A stretch of 64,000 nt of DNA from the NCBI RefSeq assembly GCF_020179475.1, contig NZ_JAILXZ010000001.1, forward strand, positions 1 through 64,000, read 5' to 3'. The position numbers and the translations under genes were made by a program. This stretch comes from Novosphingobium huizhouense (GTDB lineage: Bacteria; Pseudomonadota; Alphaproteobacteria; Sphingomonadales; Sphingomonadaceae). Of the stretch, positions 16,797-25,719 are shown one piece after another. The notes beneath the pieces were generated by a model. It was not told the origin of the DNA and ran no database searches. It saw only the letters and a program-made list of their open reading frames with translations. The stretch's first letter is position 1. Each line of letters starts with the position of its first letter.

Positions 16797-19555
16797 CACG
16801 CCACCAGCGCCGTCTGCAAGTCGTCCAGCATCTCGTCGAAGCGCGGCGCGAACAGCGGTCGCGCCTTCAGCAATCCACCCTGGTCGGCCAAGCTCGGCAC
16901 CTCCTGAAAATCTGCGGGCGCAATCTCGGCGTTGGCGGCGATGAAGGCGGCGATGGCTCGCAGCCAGCCTTCCTGCTCGGCCGTATAGTCGCGCCCCGCC
17001 TTCTTCTCGCGCCCCAGCCACAGGTTGAAGCGCTGTTCCACCACGCTGGCGAAAGGCTCCAGCGCATCCGCCTGCCCCAACGCGAAACGCACGAGGCTGA
17101 CAACCTCGGTAAGCTGTTCATCCACAGGCGCGCCACGCACTTTGGCTGCATCGAGCCGCTTGTAAGCCTGCCACACCGTCGCCGTCGTCAGGTAAGGCGG
17201 CGCGTCGGTCATCCGCTGCACCAGCTCGCGAATCTGGGCATAGGTCAACCGCTGCCTGCCGACCGGCTGGTTGTAGAGGATCTGCAAGGCGGTCAGCTCG
17301 TCCCGGTGCTCCTCGATGAAAGTCCTGAAGCTGGTCACCGTCTCCTGCGCCCGCTTGGCGTCGAACCCTGCGCTCAGCACTTCGTCGGTGGTCACCTCGT
17401 CGATCACCACGTCGGTCCTGGCCTTGATGTCCTTCAGCGCCGTGCGCACCGCAGGCTTGTCGAACGGCACACAGGCAGACTCCGTCATCGCCGAAACCAC
17501 AGCGGCTTCCTGCTCGGCCGTGGCGAAGGGACCATGCTCCTCGCGCACCCTCGCCTGCTGCTTGTCGACATCGATCGCATCGAGCAGGGCATTGGCGAGA
17601 TCGCGCGGCGTCCTGCCGCCCGTCAGTTCCGCAACGCGCATGCGGTCGGCATCGCCCAGCTTGCGATCGAGCGCGGCGAGGCGCGCCGCAAGCGAGGACA
17701 GCGCATCCTCGTCGCGCCGGCCCATGGCGATCTGTTCGAGCAGCGCCTCGAAGCTGACCGTGCGCTTTCGCTCCAGCGGCTGGCTGACATTCTTCTTGGT
17801 TTCCGACACGCCCACGGCGTCGATCAGCACGAAGCGGGTCTTGGTCTTGGCGTCCGGCGTCACCGCGCGCAGGTCCGCATCGGGGATGGTGCGCACCCCG
17901 CGGCCCTTCATCTGCTCGTAGTAGCCTTCAGATTTCACGTCGCGCATGAAGATCAGCACTTCGACCGGCTTGATGTCGGTGCCGGTAGCGATCATGTCGA
18001 CCGTCACTGCGATACGCGGGAAAGGATCGACGCGGAACGCCTTGATCAGCGCCTTCGGGTCCTCGCCGGTGTTGCGGTAGGTGATCTTCTTGGCGAAGTC
18101 GTTGCCCTCGCCGAACACCTCGCGCGCGATCGTGACGATCTCCTCGGCGTGGGCGTCGTCCTTGGCGAAGATCAGCGTCTTGGGTAGCCAATCGCCGCTG
18201 CGGTCGGTGAACAGCTCGGTGAACACCCGGTCCCGGTAGGTCTGCAACACGGTGCGGATCTGGTTCGGGTTGACCACAGATCGGTCCAGGTCCTGCCCGG
18301 TATAGTCCATGTCTGCGTCGAGGCTCTCGTAACGCACCTTGCGCGTGCGCTTGTCCCGGACCGGCACCTGGAACTCGCCGTCGCCCTCAACCGTCCCGCC
18401 CTGCTCGGTCACGCGGGTGCGGATGCGGTAGACCTCGTAGCCCACGTTGACGCCGTCGGCGACCGAGCGCTCGTAGGGGTATTCGGCGACGAGGTTCTGG
18501 TTGAAGAAGCCGAGCGTGTGCTTGGACGGCGTGGCGGTGAGGCCGATGATCGAGGCGTCGAAGTATTCCAGCACCTGCCGCCAAAGACCGTAGATGGAGC
18601 GATGGCATTCGTCGGTGACGATGAAGTCGAAGGTCTCGATCGGGATGTCGGGGTTGTATTCGATCGGGGGCTGACTTGCGGCGTCCGCCGACCACTTCTC
18701 GAAGCCCGATTGCTCTTCGTCCTCGGGCGCAAGCTCCTTCCCGCGTAGCATCGCGTAGAGCCGCTGGATCGTGGTGATCACAACCTTCGCGTCGGGATCG
18801 AGCCGGGAGGAATGAAGGTGCTGCACGATATAGGTGTCGGTAAAGCGGTTGGCAGCACCAGGAGGATGGAAGTTCTGGAACTCCTTCAGCGTCTGATCGC
18901 CGAGGTTGTTGCGATCGACCAGGAACAGGATGCGCTTCGCCCCGGCTTCCTTGATCAGGCGGTAGGAGAAGGAACACGCGGTGAAGGTCTTGCCGGCGCC
19001 CGTCGCAAGCTGGATCAGCGCGCGCGGCTTATCTTCGGCAAGCGACTTCTCCAGCCCCTCGATAGCTTCAACCTGGCAGTCACGCAGGCCGGTCTTGTCG
19101 AGCACCGGCATGTCGCGCAAGGCCGCCCGCAACGTCTTCGGCTGCATCAGCCATTCGCGCAGTGTCTCCGGGCGATGGAACGCGAACAACCGACGCGAGC
19201 GAGGCTTCGGATCGCGCAGGTTGCGGAAGAAGGTCTCGTCCCCGGTGCTCTCGTAGTCGTAAAGCAACATATCATCCCACCGCGCCAGGTGCTGCGGGAG
19301 AGCGCCCATGTATTTGTCCGATTGCTCGGCAACGCCGCTCAGCGTCACGCCAGACGGCTTGGCTTCGATGACACCAGCCGCCTTGCCATCCACAAAGAGT
19401 AGATAATCGCAGTAACCCGAGGTCAGCGGAAACTCACGCACCGCCACACCGAGAGATGCGGTGCGGTCAAAGGCGTCGCGATCCTGCAATATCCAGCCGG
19501 CAGCCGACAGGAGACGATCAATCGTCTGACGCGCTATCTGCTCTGGTGTTGGCAC
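16796..19555 (-). CDS. hsdR: Type I restriction endonuclease / translocase subunit
   Basis: A 919-residue motor-nuclease subunit. The N-terminal PDDEXK site is visible as Asp50 and E64-A-K66 (DYLLFVDGKAAGVIEAK). The superfamily 2 helicase follows, with Walker A LATGAGKTFTA, the DECHRS Walker B box and SATPS-like GLTATPSKHT. Motif VI lies in QMKGRGVRTIP. The C-terminal helical domain contacts HsdM. It is the first gene of the operon; its promoter lies somewhere in 19556-19900, where no clear -35/-10 pair stands out. All catalytic motifs are present, so restriction is probably active. Confidence 0.95.
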   Translation of the reverse strand: MPTPEQIARQTIDRLLSAAGWILQDRDAFDRTASLGVAVREFPLTSGYCDYLLFVDGKAAGVIEAKPSGVTLSGVAEQSDKYMGALPQHLARWDDMLLYDYESTGDETFFRNLRDPKPRSRRLFAFHRPETLREWLMQPKTLRAALRDMPVLDKTGLRDCQVEAIEGLEKSLAEDKPRALIQLATGAGKTFTACSFSYRLIKEAGAKRILFLVDRNNLGDQTLKEFQNFHPPGAANRFTDTYIVQHLHSSRLDPDAKVVITTIQRLYAMLRGKELAPEDEEQSGFEKWSADAASQPPIEYNPDIPIETFDFIVTDECHRSIYGLWRQVLEYFDASIIGLTATPSKHTLGFFNQNLVAEYPYERSVADGVNVGYEVYRIRTRVTEQGGTVEGDGEFQVPVRDKRTRKVRYESLDADMDYTGQDLDRSVVNPNQIRTVLQTYRDRVFTELFTDRSGDWLPKTLIFAKDDAHAEEIVTIAREVFGEGNDFAKKITYRNTGEDPKALIKAFRVDPFPRIAVTVDMIATGTDIKPVEVLIFMRDVKSEGYYEQMKGRGVRTIPDADLRAVTPDAKTKTRFVLIDAVGVSETKKNVSQPLERKRTVSFEALLEQIAMGRRDEDALSSLAARLAALDRKLGDADRMRVAELTGGRTPRDLANALLDAIDVDKQQARVREEHGPFATAEQEAAVVSAMTESACVPFDKPAVRTALKDIKARTDVVIDEVTTDEVLSAGFDAKRAQETVTSFRTFIEEHRDELTALQILYNQPVGRQRLTYAQIRELVQRMTDAPPYLTTATVWQAYKRLDAAKVRGAPVDEQLTEVVSLVRFALGQADALEPFASVVEQRFNLWLGREKKAGRDYTAEQEGWLRAIAAFIAANAEIAPADFQEVPSLADQGGLLKARPLFAPRFDEMLDDLQTALVA

Positions 19556-19577
19556 AGGCCACCCCTAAGGCCCCAGA

Positions 19578-19739
19578 ATGACTTCAACCGAAGCGTTCCT
19601 CGGCCTGACTGTTGTCATATGCATGGCCGACCACATGGATGCAATGGAAGAGAATTGCGTCGTGGTAGCGAAGCAGCTGTTCACAGACAAAGCCCGTTTT
19701 GAAGGCGCCGAGCAAGCCTTGACCCAATTAAGAAGATAA
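19578..19739 (+). CDS. Possible small protein, 53 residues
   Basis: An open frame beginning MTSTEAFLGLTVVICMADHM and ending EGAEQALTQLRR. It has a hydrophobic N-terminal third and a charged, helical C-terminal part. It is divergent from hsdR, 22 bases from that start. No strong ribosome-binding site is visible and I do not recognise the sequence. It could be a small antirestriction or leader-type protein, a gene fragment, or chance. Confidence 0.3.
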   Translation: MTSTEAFLGLTVVICMADHMDAMEENCVVVAKQLFTDKARFEGAEQALTQLRR

Positions 19740-20134
19740 ACAGCCAGGTCGCCGGCCCGCCAACCTGGGACGCTTCATTCTGCGACATCGTGTAGCAAGC
19801 GCTTCGAGCGCGAAAACGCTTCATCGCATGCGCTTGCGCAACACCATGCAACCAAAACACTTTTTGCCTGGCACAAATCCCGCCCCCTTGAGAGAGCCTA
19901 GCAGCGTAAGATGCCCGGCGAAGGCTGGGCTGACAATCAAGCCGCTAGTTGCAACGCTCTCCGTCCCCAACTCTGCGGAATTCCTTGGTTCCAACCCGTT
20001 TTGAGGTTCGGGACTATTTCGGGACTCCACGCACTCCAGATGCCATTTCCTTGCTAATTTCTGCCTCTGTTCTCACCTTACGAACCCTTGACCCGCGCCG
20101 GAAAACCGCGCAATACCGCGCCTCCCGGGCGTCC
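19740..20134. other. Intergenic region between hsd operon and tRNA-Val
   Basis: No supported gene. The composition is more AT-rich than the core regions. Short repeated text (TTCGGGAC twice around 20010-20030) and Phe/Leu-rich frames without starts are present. No integrase remnant could be read on either strand. Confidence 0.5.
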
Positions 20135-20210
20135 GGGCGGTTAGCTCAGTTGGTAGAGCATCTCGTTTACACCGAGAGGGTCGGCGGTTCGAGCCCGTCA
20201 CCGCCCACCA
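20135..20210 (+). tRNA. tRNA-Val (anticodon TAC)
   Basis: A 76-nt cloverleaf. The acceptor GGGCGGT pairs with ACCGCCC, the D-arm is GCTC...GAGC, the anticodon stem TCTCG/CGAGA encloses loop TTTACAC (anticodon TAC, reading GTA and related Val codons), the T-arm loop is TTCGAGC, and CCA is encoded. It marks the boundary between the accessory-looking left part and the core genes to the right. Confidence 0.97.
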
Positions 20211-20492
20211 AGTCCGGCCCCCCCCCCGGGTGTGCTCCGCCCTTGCAAGCGCCCGCGCCGGTCCCCCCGGCAGGAGCCGTCCTTGCTGCGGCAGTACGGC
20301 GATGAAGCTGCAGCATCCCCGTGTCAGCGACTCGACCACCGGACCTTGAACCGCCACGTTTTCGAAGCCAGGGTTCAAGGCCAAGATCCAAGGCCGAGGT
20401 CAAAGGGCCAACGCAACGTCCTCGTGCCGCCGGTCTGAACCTCGGCTCGTCGACCCGCCTCCGGCAGCGCGCGTCGTTCGTCTCTCGCCCCT

Positions 20493-21524
20493 TCAGACCA
20501 CTGCCGCCGCCGCCGATGCCGGCGAGAGCACTTCGGCGAAGTAGCGCGCGATCGCATCGGCCGCCTTTTCGGTAAGTGTGATGAACGCGCGGCGACGGTC
20601 GGTTTCGTCTTCCAGGCGCTGCAGCAGCCCAGCTTCGGTCATCTGTCCGATCCAGCGCAGCGCGGTCGTGGGCGGCACCCCCGAGGCGATGCACAGCGAC
20701 GTGACCGAGACACGGGTATGTTCCTCGCGCGCGGCAGTTAGGTCGAGCAGCATGTCCCATGCCGGATCGGCGAAGAGGTCGGCCGGCAGGAACCGCGCCC
20801 GCGCCTGGCGATGACGGATGATCCGGCGCACCAGGCGCGGATCGGGCATCGGCGGGCGCGGCGGCTTGACCAGGCGATCGCCAAGCCGCTCGGCACCGCC
20901 CTCGCCCAAATCACCCGCCGCGTCGAAGCGGAAGACGGTCGAACTCGGCGACAGCACGTGCTGGCCCGAGGACAGCGCCTCAAGCTTCTGGGCGATCTGC
21001 GTCACCTGGTCGGTCAGCCGCAGCAGCGAAAGCCGGTCCTCCTCGGACAGTTCGCGCACCCGCGCCCCGGCGCGCGCGAGCACCTGACCCAGCGCGATGA
21101 CCCGCTCCGCCCGGCTCGGACTGACGAGGATCTGTGCGTCGGACTGGTCGAGGCAGCCGAACACATCGTCAAGCGAGCCCATGCTGGTCGACACCACCAG
21201 CGCCGCGCCGGTCCGCGCCGCATCGAGATCGAGCTTCGACAACGCAGCGAGCTGCGCACCTTCGGCCATCGGACAGTCGACCAGTACCAGTTCGGCGGAC
21301 GCCACCGCGCCCGTCCCGCCCCCGCCGCCCGGCGCGTCAGCCAGCAACCGCTCGAGCGGTCCGGTTTGCGCCACGCGCAATCCTGCCGCGGCCGCGTCCT
21401 CGGCCATTTCGGCGCGCAGGTAGCCGCGGTCGGCGAAGATCGATACCGCCGGCGCCCCGGCGCGTCGCTCCGGACCGGACCCGGCCGCGAAACTATGATC
21501 GAACGGTGCGGCCGAATCTCCCAT
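20493..21524 (-). CDS. MarR-like winged-helix regulator with N-terminal receiver-like domain
   Basis: A 343-residue protein. Residues about 25-150 look like a degenerate response-regulator fold (VSIFADRGYLRAEMAEDA, LVLVDCPMAEGAQLAAL, GAALVVSTSMGSLDDVF, AQILVSPSRAERV). The C-terminal third is a MarR-type winged helix (VSVTSLCIASGVPPTTALRWIGQMTEAGLLQRLEDETDRRRAFITLT). The middle has an Ala/Leu-rich linker. This architecture is known from sphingomonads as a MarR-family regulator. The conserved phospho-acceptor Asp environment is not clear (VDCPM). It is a single gene; its target is unknown. Confidence 0.75.
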   Translation of the reverse strand: MGDSAAPFDHSFAAGSGPERRAGAPAVSIFADRGYLRAEMAEDAAAAGLRVAQTGPLERLLADAPGGGGGTGAVASAELVLVDCPMAEGAQLAALSKLDLDAARTGAALVVSTSMGSLDDVFGCLDQSDAQILVSPSRAERVIALGQVLARAGARVRELSEEDRLSLLRLTDQVTQIAQKLEALSSGQHVLSPSSTVFRFDAAGDLGEGGAERLGDRLVKPPRPPMPDPRLVRRIIRHRQARARFLPADLFADPAWDMLLDLTAAREEHTRVSVTSLCIASGVPPTTALRWIGQMTEAGLLQRLEDETDRRRAFITLTEKAADAIARYFAEVLSPASAAAAVV

Positions 21525-21608
21525 GAACGCAGTCCCTCCGTAGTACCCCTTAAGCGAACATCACGGGAACACGGGGCCGGGTTCAATCGGCGATATCTCG
21601 ATAATGGA

Positions 21609-22118
21609 TCAAGGTCGGATTTCGATCGGCGTTCCGTCAGCCACCATGCTCCATATTTCGTCGATTTCGGCGTTACTTAAGGCGATGCAGCCATCGGTCC
21701 AGTCGCCCGCGATACGGGTCTTTCCGTAGCCATTGGGCTGGCCATGCAGGAAGACGAGGCCGCCCGCACTTCGTCCCGCAGCCGCGGCGCGGGCCTCGTC
21801 GGCCGAATCGGGATAGGACAGGCGCAGCGAGAGGTGATAGGCGCTGTCGGGATTGCCATAGTCGATCACATAGCGCCCCTCGGGCGTGCGCCTGTCGCCC
21901 TCGAAGCGCTTCGGCCCCACCGGTGCGCCGCCGAGCGCGATCCCGCGATAGACGCGCAAGGTCCTTCCCGCGGCATCGAACAGCGTCAGCCGCCGCGCCG
22001 CCTTCTCGACGAGGATCGAGGCGGCGACAGGGGCATCGCCGTCCTGCGCGGCGCAGCCGGGGGCAATCGCGGCAAGCCATGCCGCCGCCGACCCGATCAG
22101 GACCAGGCCGCGGCGCAT
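21609..22118 (-). CDS. L,D-transpeptidase family protein (YkuD/YafK-like)
   Basis: A 169-residue secreted enzyme. A signal sequence (MRRGLVLIGSAAAWLAAIAPG) is followed by the catalytic domain. The conserved FLHGQPNGYG histidine and DWTDGCIALSN carry the nucleophilic cysteine of the L,D-transpeptidase site. It would form 3-3 peptidoglycan cross-links or attach or release proteins in the periplasm; the DWTDGCIA form resembles the YafK/DpaA-type branch. The start at 22118 is the first ATG after the purA end and gives a proper signal peptide. It is on the same strand as purA, 8 bases away. Confidence 0.83.
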   Translation of the reverse strand: MRRGLVLIGSAAAWLAAIAPGCAAQDGDAPVAASILVEKAARRLTLFDAAGRTLRVYRGIALGGAPVGPKRFEGDRRTPEGRYVIDYGNPDSAYHLSLRLSYPDSADEARAAAAGRSAGGLVFLHGQPNGYGKTRIAGDWTDGCIALSNAEIDEIWSMVADGTPIEIRP

Positions 22119-22126
22119 GGCGCGTC

Positions 22127-23416
22127 TCAGTCGACGAAAGGATCGCGCACGAGGATGGTATCCTCGCGCTCGGGGCTGGTCGAGACCAGCGCGACCGGCG
22201 TTTCGATCAGTTCCTGCACGCGCTGGATGTACTTGATCGCCTGCGCCGGAAGGTCCGCCCACGAGCGCGCGCCGGCGGTGGTGCCCTGCCAGCCGTCCAT
22301 TTCCTCGTAGATCGGCTCGACAGCGGCCTGGTCGGCGGCGTGGCTCGGGAAATAGTCGAGCACCTTTCCGCGCAGGCGGTAGCCGGTGCAGATCTTCACT
22401 TTGTCGAACCCGTCGAGCACGTCGAGCTTGGTGAGGGCAATGCCGGTCACGCCGGAAATCGCGCAGGACTGACGGACCAGCACCGCATCGAACCAGCCGC
22501 ACCGGCGCTTGCGCCCGGTCACGGTGCCGAACTCGTGCCCGCGTTCGCCGAGGCGCTGGCCGGTTTCGTCCTCCAGCTCGGTCGGGAACGGGCCTGAGCC
22601 CACGCGGGTGGTATAGGCCTTGACGATGCCGAGCACGAAACCGGTGGCGTTGGGGCCAAGGCCCGAACCCGAGGCTGCGGTGCCCGAGACGGTGTTCGAG
22701 CTGGTGACGAACGGATAGGTGCCGTGGTCGACATCGAGCAGCACGCCCTGCGCGCCTTCGAACAAGATGCGCGCGCCGGCCTTGCGCACCTTGTTCAGCC
22801 GCTTCCACACCGGCTGGGCGAACTGCAGCACGAAGGGTGCGATCTCGGCCAGATCGGCGAGCAGCGCCGCGCGGTCGACCGGCGGCTGGCCGAAGCCTGC
22901 GCGCAGCGCGTCGTGGTGCGCGCACAGGCGGTCGAGTTGGCTGTCCAGCGCATCGAGGTGCGCGAGGTCGCACACGCGGATCGCGCGGCGGCCGACCTTG
23001 TCTTCGTAAGCCGGGCCGATGCCGCGGCCGGTCGTGCCGATCTTGCCCGAACCCGCCGCCTGTTCGCGCAGACCGTCCAGATCGCGGTGCAGCGGCAGGA
23101 TCAGCGGGCAGTTGTCGGCGATCGCGAAATTGTCGGCGTTGATCGTCACGCCCTGGCCGGTGAGCTTGTCGAACTCGGCCTTGAGCGCCCAGGGATCGAG
23201 CACCACGCCGTTGCCGATGATCGACAGCGTGCCGGTAACGATGCCCGACGGCAGGAGGGAGAGCTTGTAGACCTGCTCGCCCACCACCAGCGTGTGGCCG
23301 GCATTGTGCCCGCCCTGGAAGCGGACCACCGCGTCGGCGCGGCTTGCCAGCCAGTCGACGATCTTGCCCTTGCCCTCATCGCCCCACTGGGCGCCGATCA
23401 CGGTAACGCTGGCCAT
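22127..23416 (-). CDS. purA: Adenylosuccinate synthase
   Basis: Catalyses the GTP-dependent ligation of IMP and aspartate, the first committed step to AMP. The N-terminal [18 protein letters not shown] holds the phosphate-binding loop and catalytic Asp. [10 protein letters not shown], the IMP-binding [14 protein letters not shown] and [23 protein letters not shown] are all present. The start at 23416 is preferred over one 24 bases upstream, as the family begins just before [10 protein letters not shown]. At 429 residues it has standard length. Confidence 0.98.
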   Translation of the reverse strand: MASVTVIGAQWGDEGKGKIVDWLASRADAVVRFQGGHNAGHTLVVGEQVYKLSLLPSGIVTGTLSIIGNGVVLDPWALKAEFDKLTGQGVTINADNFAIADNCPLILPLHRDLDGLREQAAGSGKIGTTGRGIGPAYEDKVGRRAIRVCDLAHLDALDSQLDRLCAHHDALRAGFGQPPVDRAALLADLAEIAPFVLQFAQPVWKRLNKVRKAGARILFEGAQGVLLDVDHGTYPFVTSSNTVSGTAASGSGLGPNATGFVLGIVKAYTTRVGSGPFPTELEDETGQRLGERGHEFGTVTGRKRRCGWFDAVLVRQSCAISGVTGIALTKLDVLDGFDKVKICTGYRLRGKVLDYFPSHAADQAAVEPIYEEMDGWQGTTAGARSWADLPAQAIKYIQRVQELIETPVALVSTSPEREDTILVRDPFVD

Positions 23417-23671
23417 GAATATACTCCTCCACCCTGCCAAGGTGGTTCCGGTAGCGCCCTTCGACAGGACTCGGCGGTACGGACGGGATACAGGGCACGC
23501 AAGCGGCGCACCCGATGTGCGGTGCGCGCGTTAGGGTGAGAGGGAGGCACAAGTCAAGGCGTGGCTGTGCTTGTCCGCCAGCCGGCGCATCGAACCGACC
23601 GTCGATGCGCTGCGCCAATGAGGCGCGACGCGCGGCGGATGCCGATTGGCCGACATCCGCCGCGCGAAGGG

Positions 23672-24385
23672 TCAGGCGCCGAAGCCGCCGTCGATGGTCT
23701 GCAGCGCGCCGGTGATCATGTCGGCGTGGGGGCCGGCGAGATAGGCCGCGTATTCCGCGATCTCGTCGGCGCGGGCGTGGCGCTTGATCGCCATCGTCGT
23801 GTGCATGAAGTCGGCCATCGGACCGTCGGCGGGGTTCATGTCGCTGTCTGTCGGCCCCGGCTGGATCACGTTCACGGTGATGCCGCGCGGACCGAAGTCG
23901 CGGGCAAGGCCGCGGACCATGCCCTGCATCGCCGACTTGGTCATGGTGTAGGCGGTCACGCCCGGGAACGGGATGCGGTCGCCGTTGACCGAGCCGATCA
24001 CGATGATCCGGCCGCCGTCGTTCATCTGCCGCGCCGCTTCGACCGCGGCGTGGTAGGGCGCGCGCACGTTGATGTCGATCATCCGGTCGACCGCATCGGG
24101 ATCGAGCGTCAGCGGATCGCCCATCAGCGCGACGCCTGCGTTGATCACGATCACGTCGAGCGCGCCCGCAGCCGCCACGGTCGCGACCAGCGCGTCGCGG
24201 TCGGCGCTGTCGGCCTTGATCGCTTGCGTGCCGGTCTCGGCCGCAACAGCGAGCGCGGCGGCTTCGGAGCCGGAGTAGGTGAACGACACTTTCGCCCCCC
24301 CTGCGACGAAGCGGCGGACGATGGCGGCACCGATGCCCCGGCTGCCGCCGAGCACGAGGACTTTCTTGTCGGCAAGATCGGTCAT
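23672..24385 (-). CDS. Short-chain dehydrogenase/reductase
   Basis: A 237-residue classical SDR. GGSRGIG is the cofactor loop, followed by VINAGVALMG, and the active site Ser (IGSVNG) with YTMTK (Tyr-x3-Lys). TDSDMNPADGPMADFMH and DGGFGA are typical of 3-oxoacyl reductase-like members. The substrate is undefined. The start at 24385 aligns with the family beginning DKKVLVLGGSRG. It is a stand-alone gene between purA and hisZ. Confidence 0.88.
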   Translation of the reverse strand: MTDLADKKVLVLGGSRGIGAAIVRRFVAGGAKVSFTYSGSEAAALAVAAETGTQAIKADSADRDALVATVAAAGALDVIVINAGVALMGDPLTLDPDAVDRMIDINVRAPYHAAVEAARQMNDGGRIIVIGSVNGDRIPFPGVTAYTMTKSAMQGMVRGLARDFGPRGITVNVIQPGPTDSDMNPADGPMADFMHTTMAIKRHARADEIAEYAAYLAGPHADMITGALQTIDGGFGA

Positions 24386-24521
24386 GTCTCGATTTCCTTG
24401 GTCTTCCCCGCAGCGGATGGATGCCCGCCGGTCGACGAAGGTGATGCCAGCGCATCGACCTTGTCGCCAGTCGGACAAATCGCGGGAAAGCCTACGGAAA
24501 AATCGAACGATGCGGCGCCCC

Positions 24522-25646
24522 TCAACCGAGCGGCACGACCTCGCTGCCGTCGAGCACGTGGGTGCAGCCCATCGCTTCGGCGCTGTCCGCGTCGCTCAGC
24601 GCCGCCGCCGTGCGCCAGCCGATGCCGCGCAGTCGCGCCGCTGCCGCGCGATCGTGGCCGAGCGGGAGGAACACCTTGTCGCCCTGTTCTTCGCTTTCGG
24701 CGAGGAGTCCGATCAGCGGATCGGGATAGAGCGAGAAGCCGGTCGCGACCTCGCCGCCACGACCATCGGCGCCGATGCGGTAGGTGCCGCCCCGGCCCAA
24801 CAGTCCGCGCACGCCGTCGGCATAGAGCGTGAAGCCGAACCAGCTCTGGTATTCAAAGCCATGGCGCTCGCTCGGATCGAGCGTCAGGCGCGCGCCGGTC
24901 GGAGCGATGGCGGCGGCGATTTCACGCAGCGCGGCGATGCGGCTCGCCAGCGCGCCGCCGGCGTCGATGGCGGCCAGCTTCTCGATCGCGCTGTCGAAGT
25001 CGCCGGTCGCATAGATCAGCGGAACGTAGGCCTCGCCGCCTGCATCGCGCAGACCGCCGGCATCCTTGGTATCGAGCTCGCGCCGCACCGCCTCGACGTG
25101 CGCGGGCGCGAGCGGAAAGGCTTTCTCGGCCAGCGTGTCGACCAGATCGGGCAGCGTGAAATCGACGCTGACCCCCCTCGCGCCCGCCGCCTGCAGCGCC
25201 TCGATCGCCACGGTCAGGATCTCGATGGCCGCCGCGACATTGTCGCTGCCGACCAGTTCGGCCCCGCACTGCAGCTTCTCGCGCGCCGGGTCCAGCCCGT
25301 CGCCCTTGATCGTCAGCACCTGGCCTGCATACATCAGCCGCAGCGGCCGCGCCGCGCCGGCAAGGCGTCCTTGCGCGATGCGGCCGATCTGCGGGGTAAA
25401 GTCGCTGCGCAGCGCCATCATCCGCAGGCTCGACGGATCGACGAAGCGGAACATGCGCCGGCTCTGGATGCCCGCCATGCGCGAAGCGAGGCTTTTCTCG
25501 AACTCGATCATCGGCGGCAGCACGCGGTCGTAGCCGTAGCCGTGCATCACGTCCTGGATCGCGCGCATCGCCCGCGTCGTCGTCGCCGCTTCGCGCGGCA
25601 GGCGGTCCTCGAGCCCCTCGGGCAGCAGGTCGGTATCGTCGGTCAT
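24522..25646 (-). CDS. hisZ: ATP phosphoribosyltransferase regulatory subunit
   Basis: A 374-residue class II aminoacyl-tRNA synthetase paralogue. It partners with the short form of HisG in the first step of histidine synthesis. It opens LLPEGLEDRLPREAATTTRAM, has MFRFVDPSSLRMMALRSDFTPQIGRI (motif 2-like) and GRGGTYRIGADGRGGEVATGFSLY, and lacks a C-terminal anticodon-binding domain. This separates it from true HisRS (over 400 residues). No hisG is adjacent. The start 25646 (MTDDTDLLPEGL) fits the family. Confidence 0.9.
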   Translation of the reverse strand: MTDDTDLLPEGLEDRLPREAATTTRAMRAIQDVMHGYGYDRVLPPMIEFEKSLASRMAGIQSRRMFRFVDPSSLRMMALRSDFTPQIGRIAQGRLAGAARPLRLMYAGQVLTIKGDGLDPAREKLQCGAELVGSDNVAAAIEILTVAIEALQAAGARGVSVDFTLPDLVDTLAEKAFPLAPAHVEAVRRELDTKDAGGLRDAGGEAYVPLIYATGDFDSAIEKLAAIDAGGALASRIAALREIAAAIAPTGARLTLDPSERHGFEYQSWFGFTLYADGVRGLLGRGGTYRIGADGRGGEVATGFSLYPDPLIGLLAESEEQGDKVFLPLGHDRAAAARLRGIGWRTAAALSDADSAEAMGCTHVLDGSEVVPLG

Positions 25647-25719
25647 CGCGAATCGCCCCCTACCCGCTCGCCCCGCCAAAGTCGAAGGCGGATGCGAGCG
25701 GATCGGGACTTGGCTGCGC

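Noticed and set aside
20135..20210. Integrase attachment site
   Set aside because: No integrase, no second copy of the tRNA 3' end found in the window, and the accessory block lies on the 5' side.
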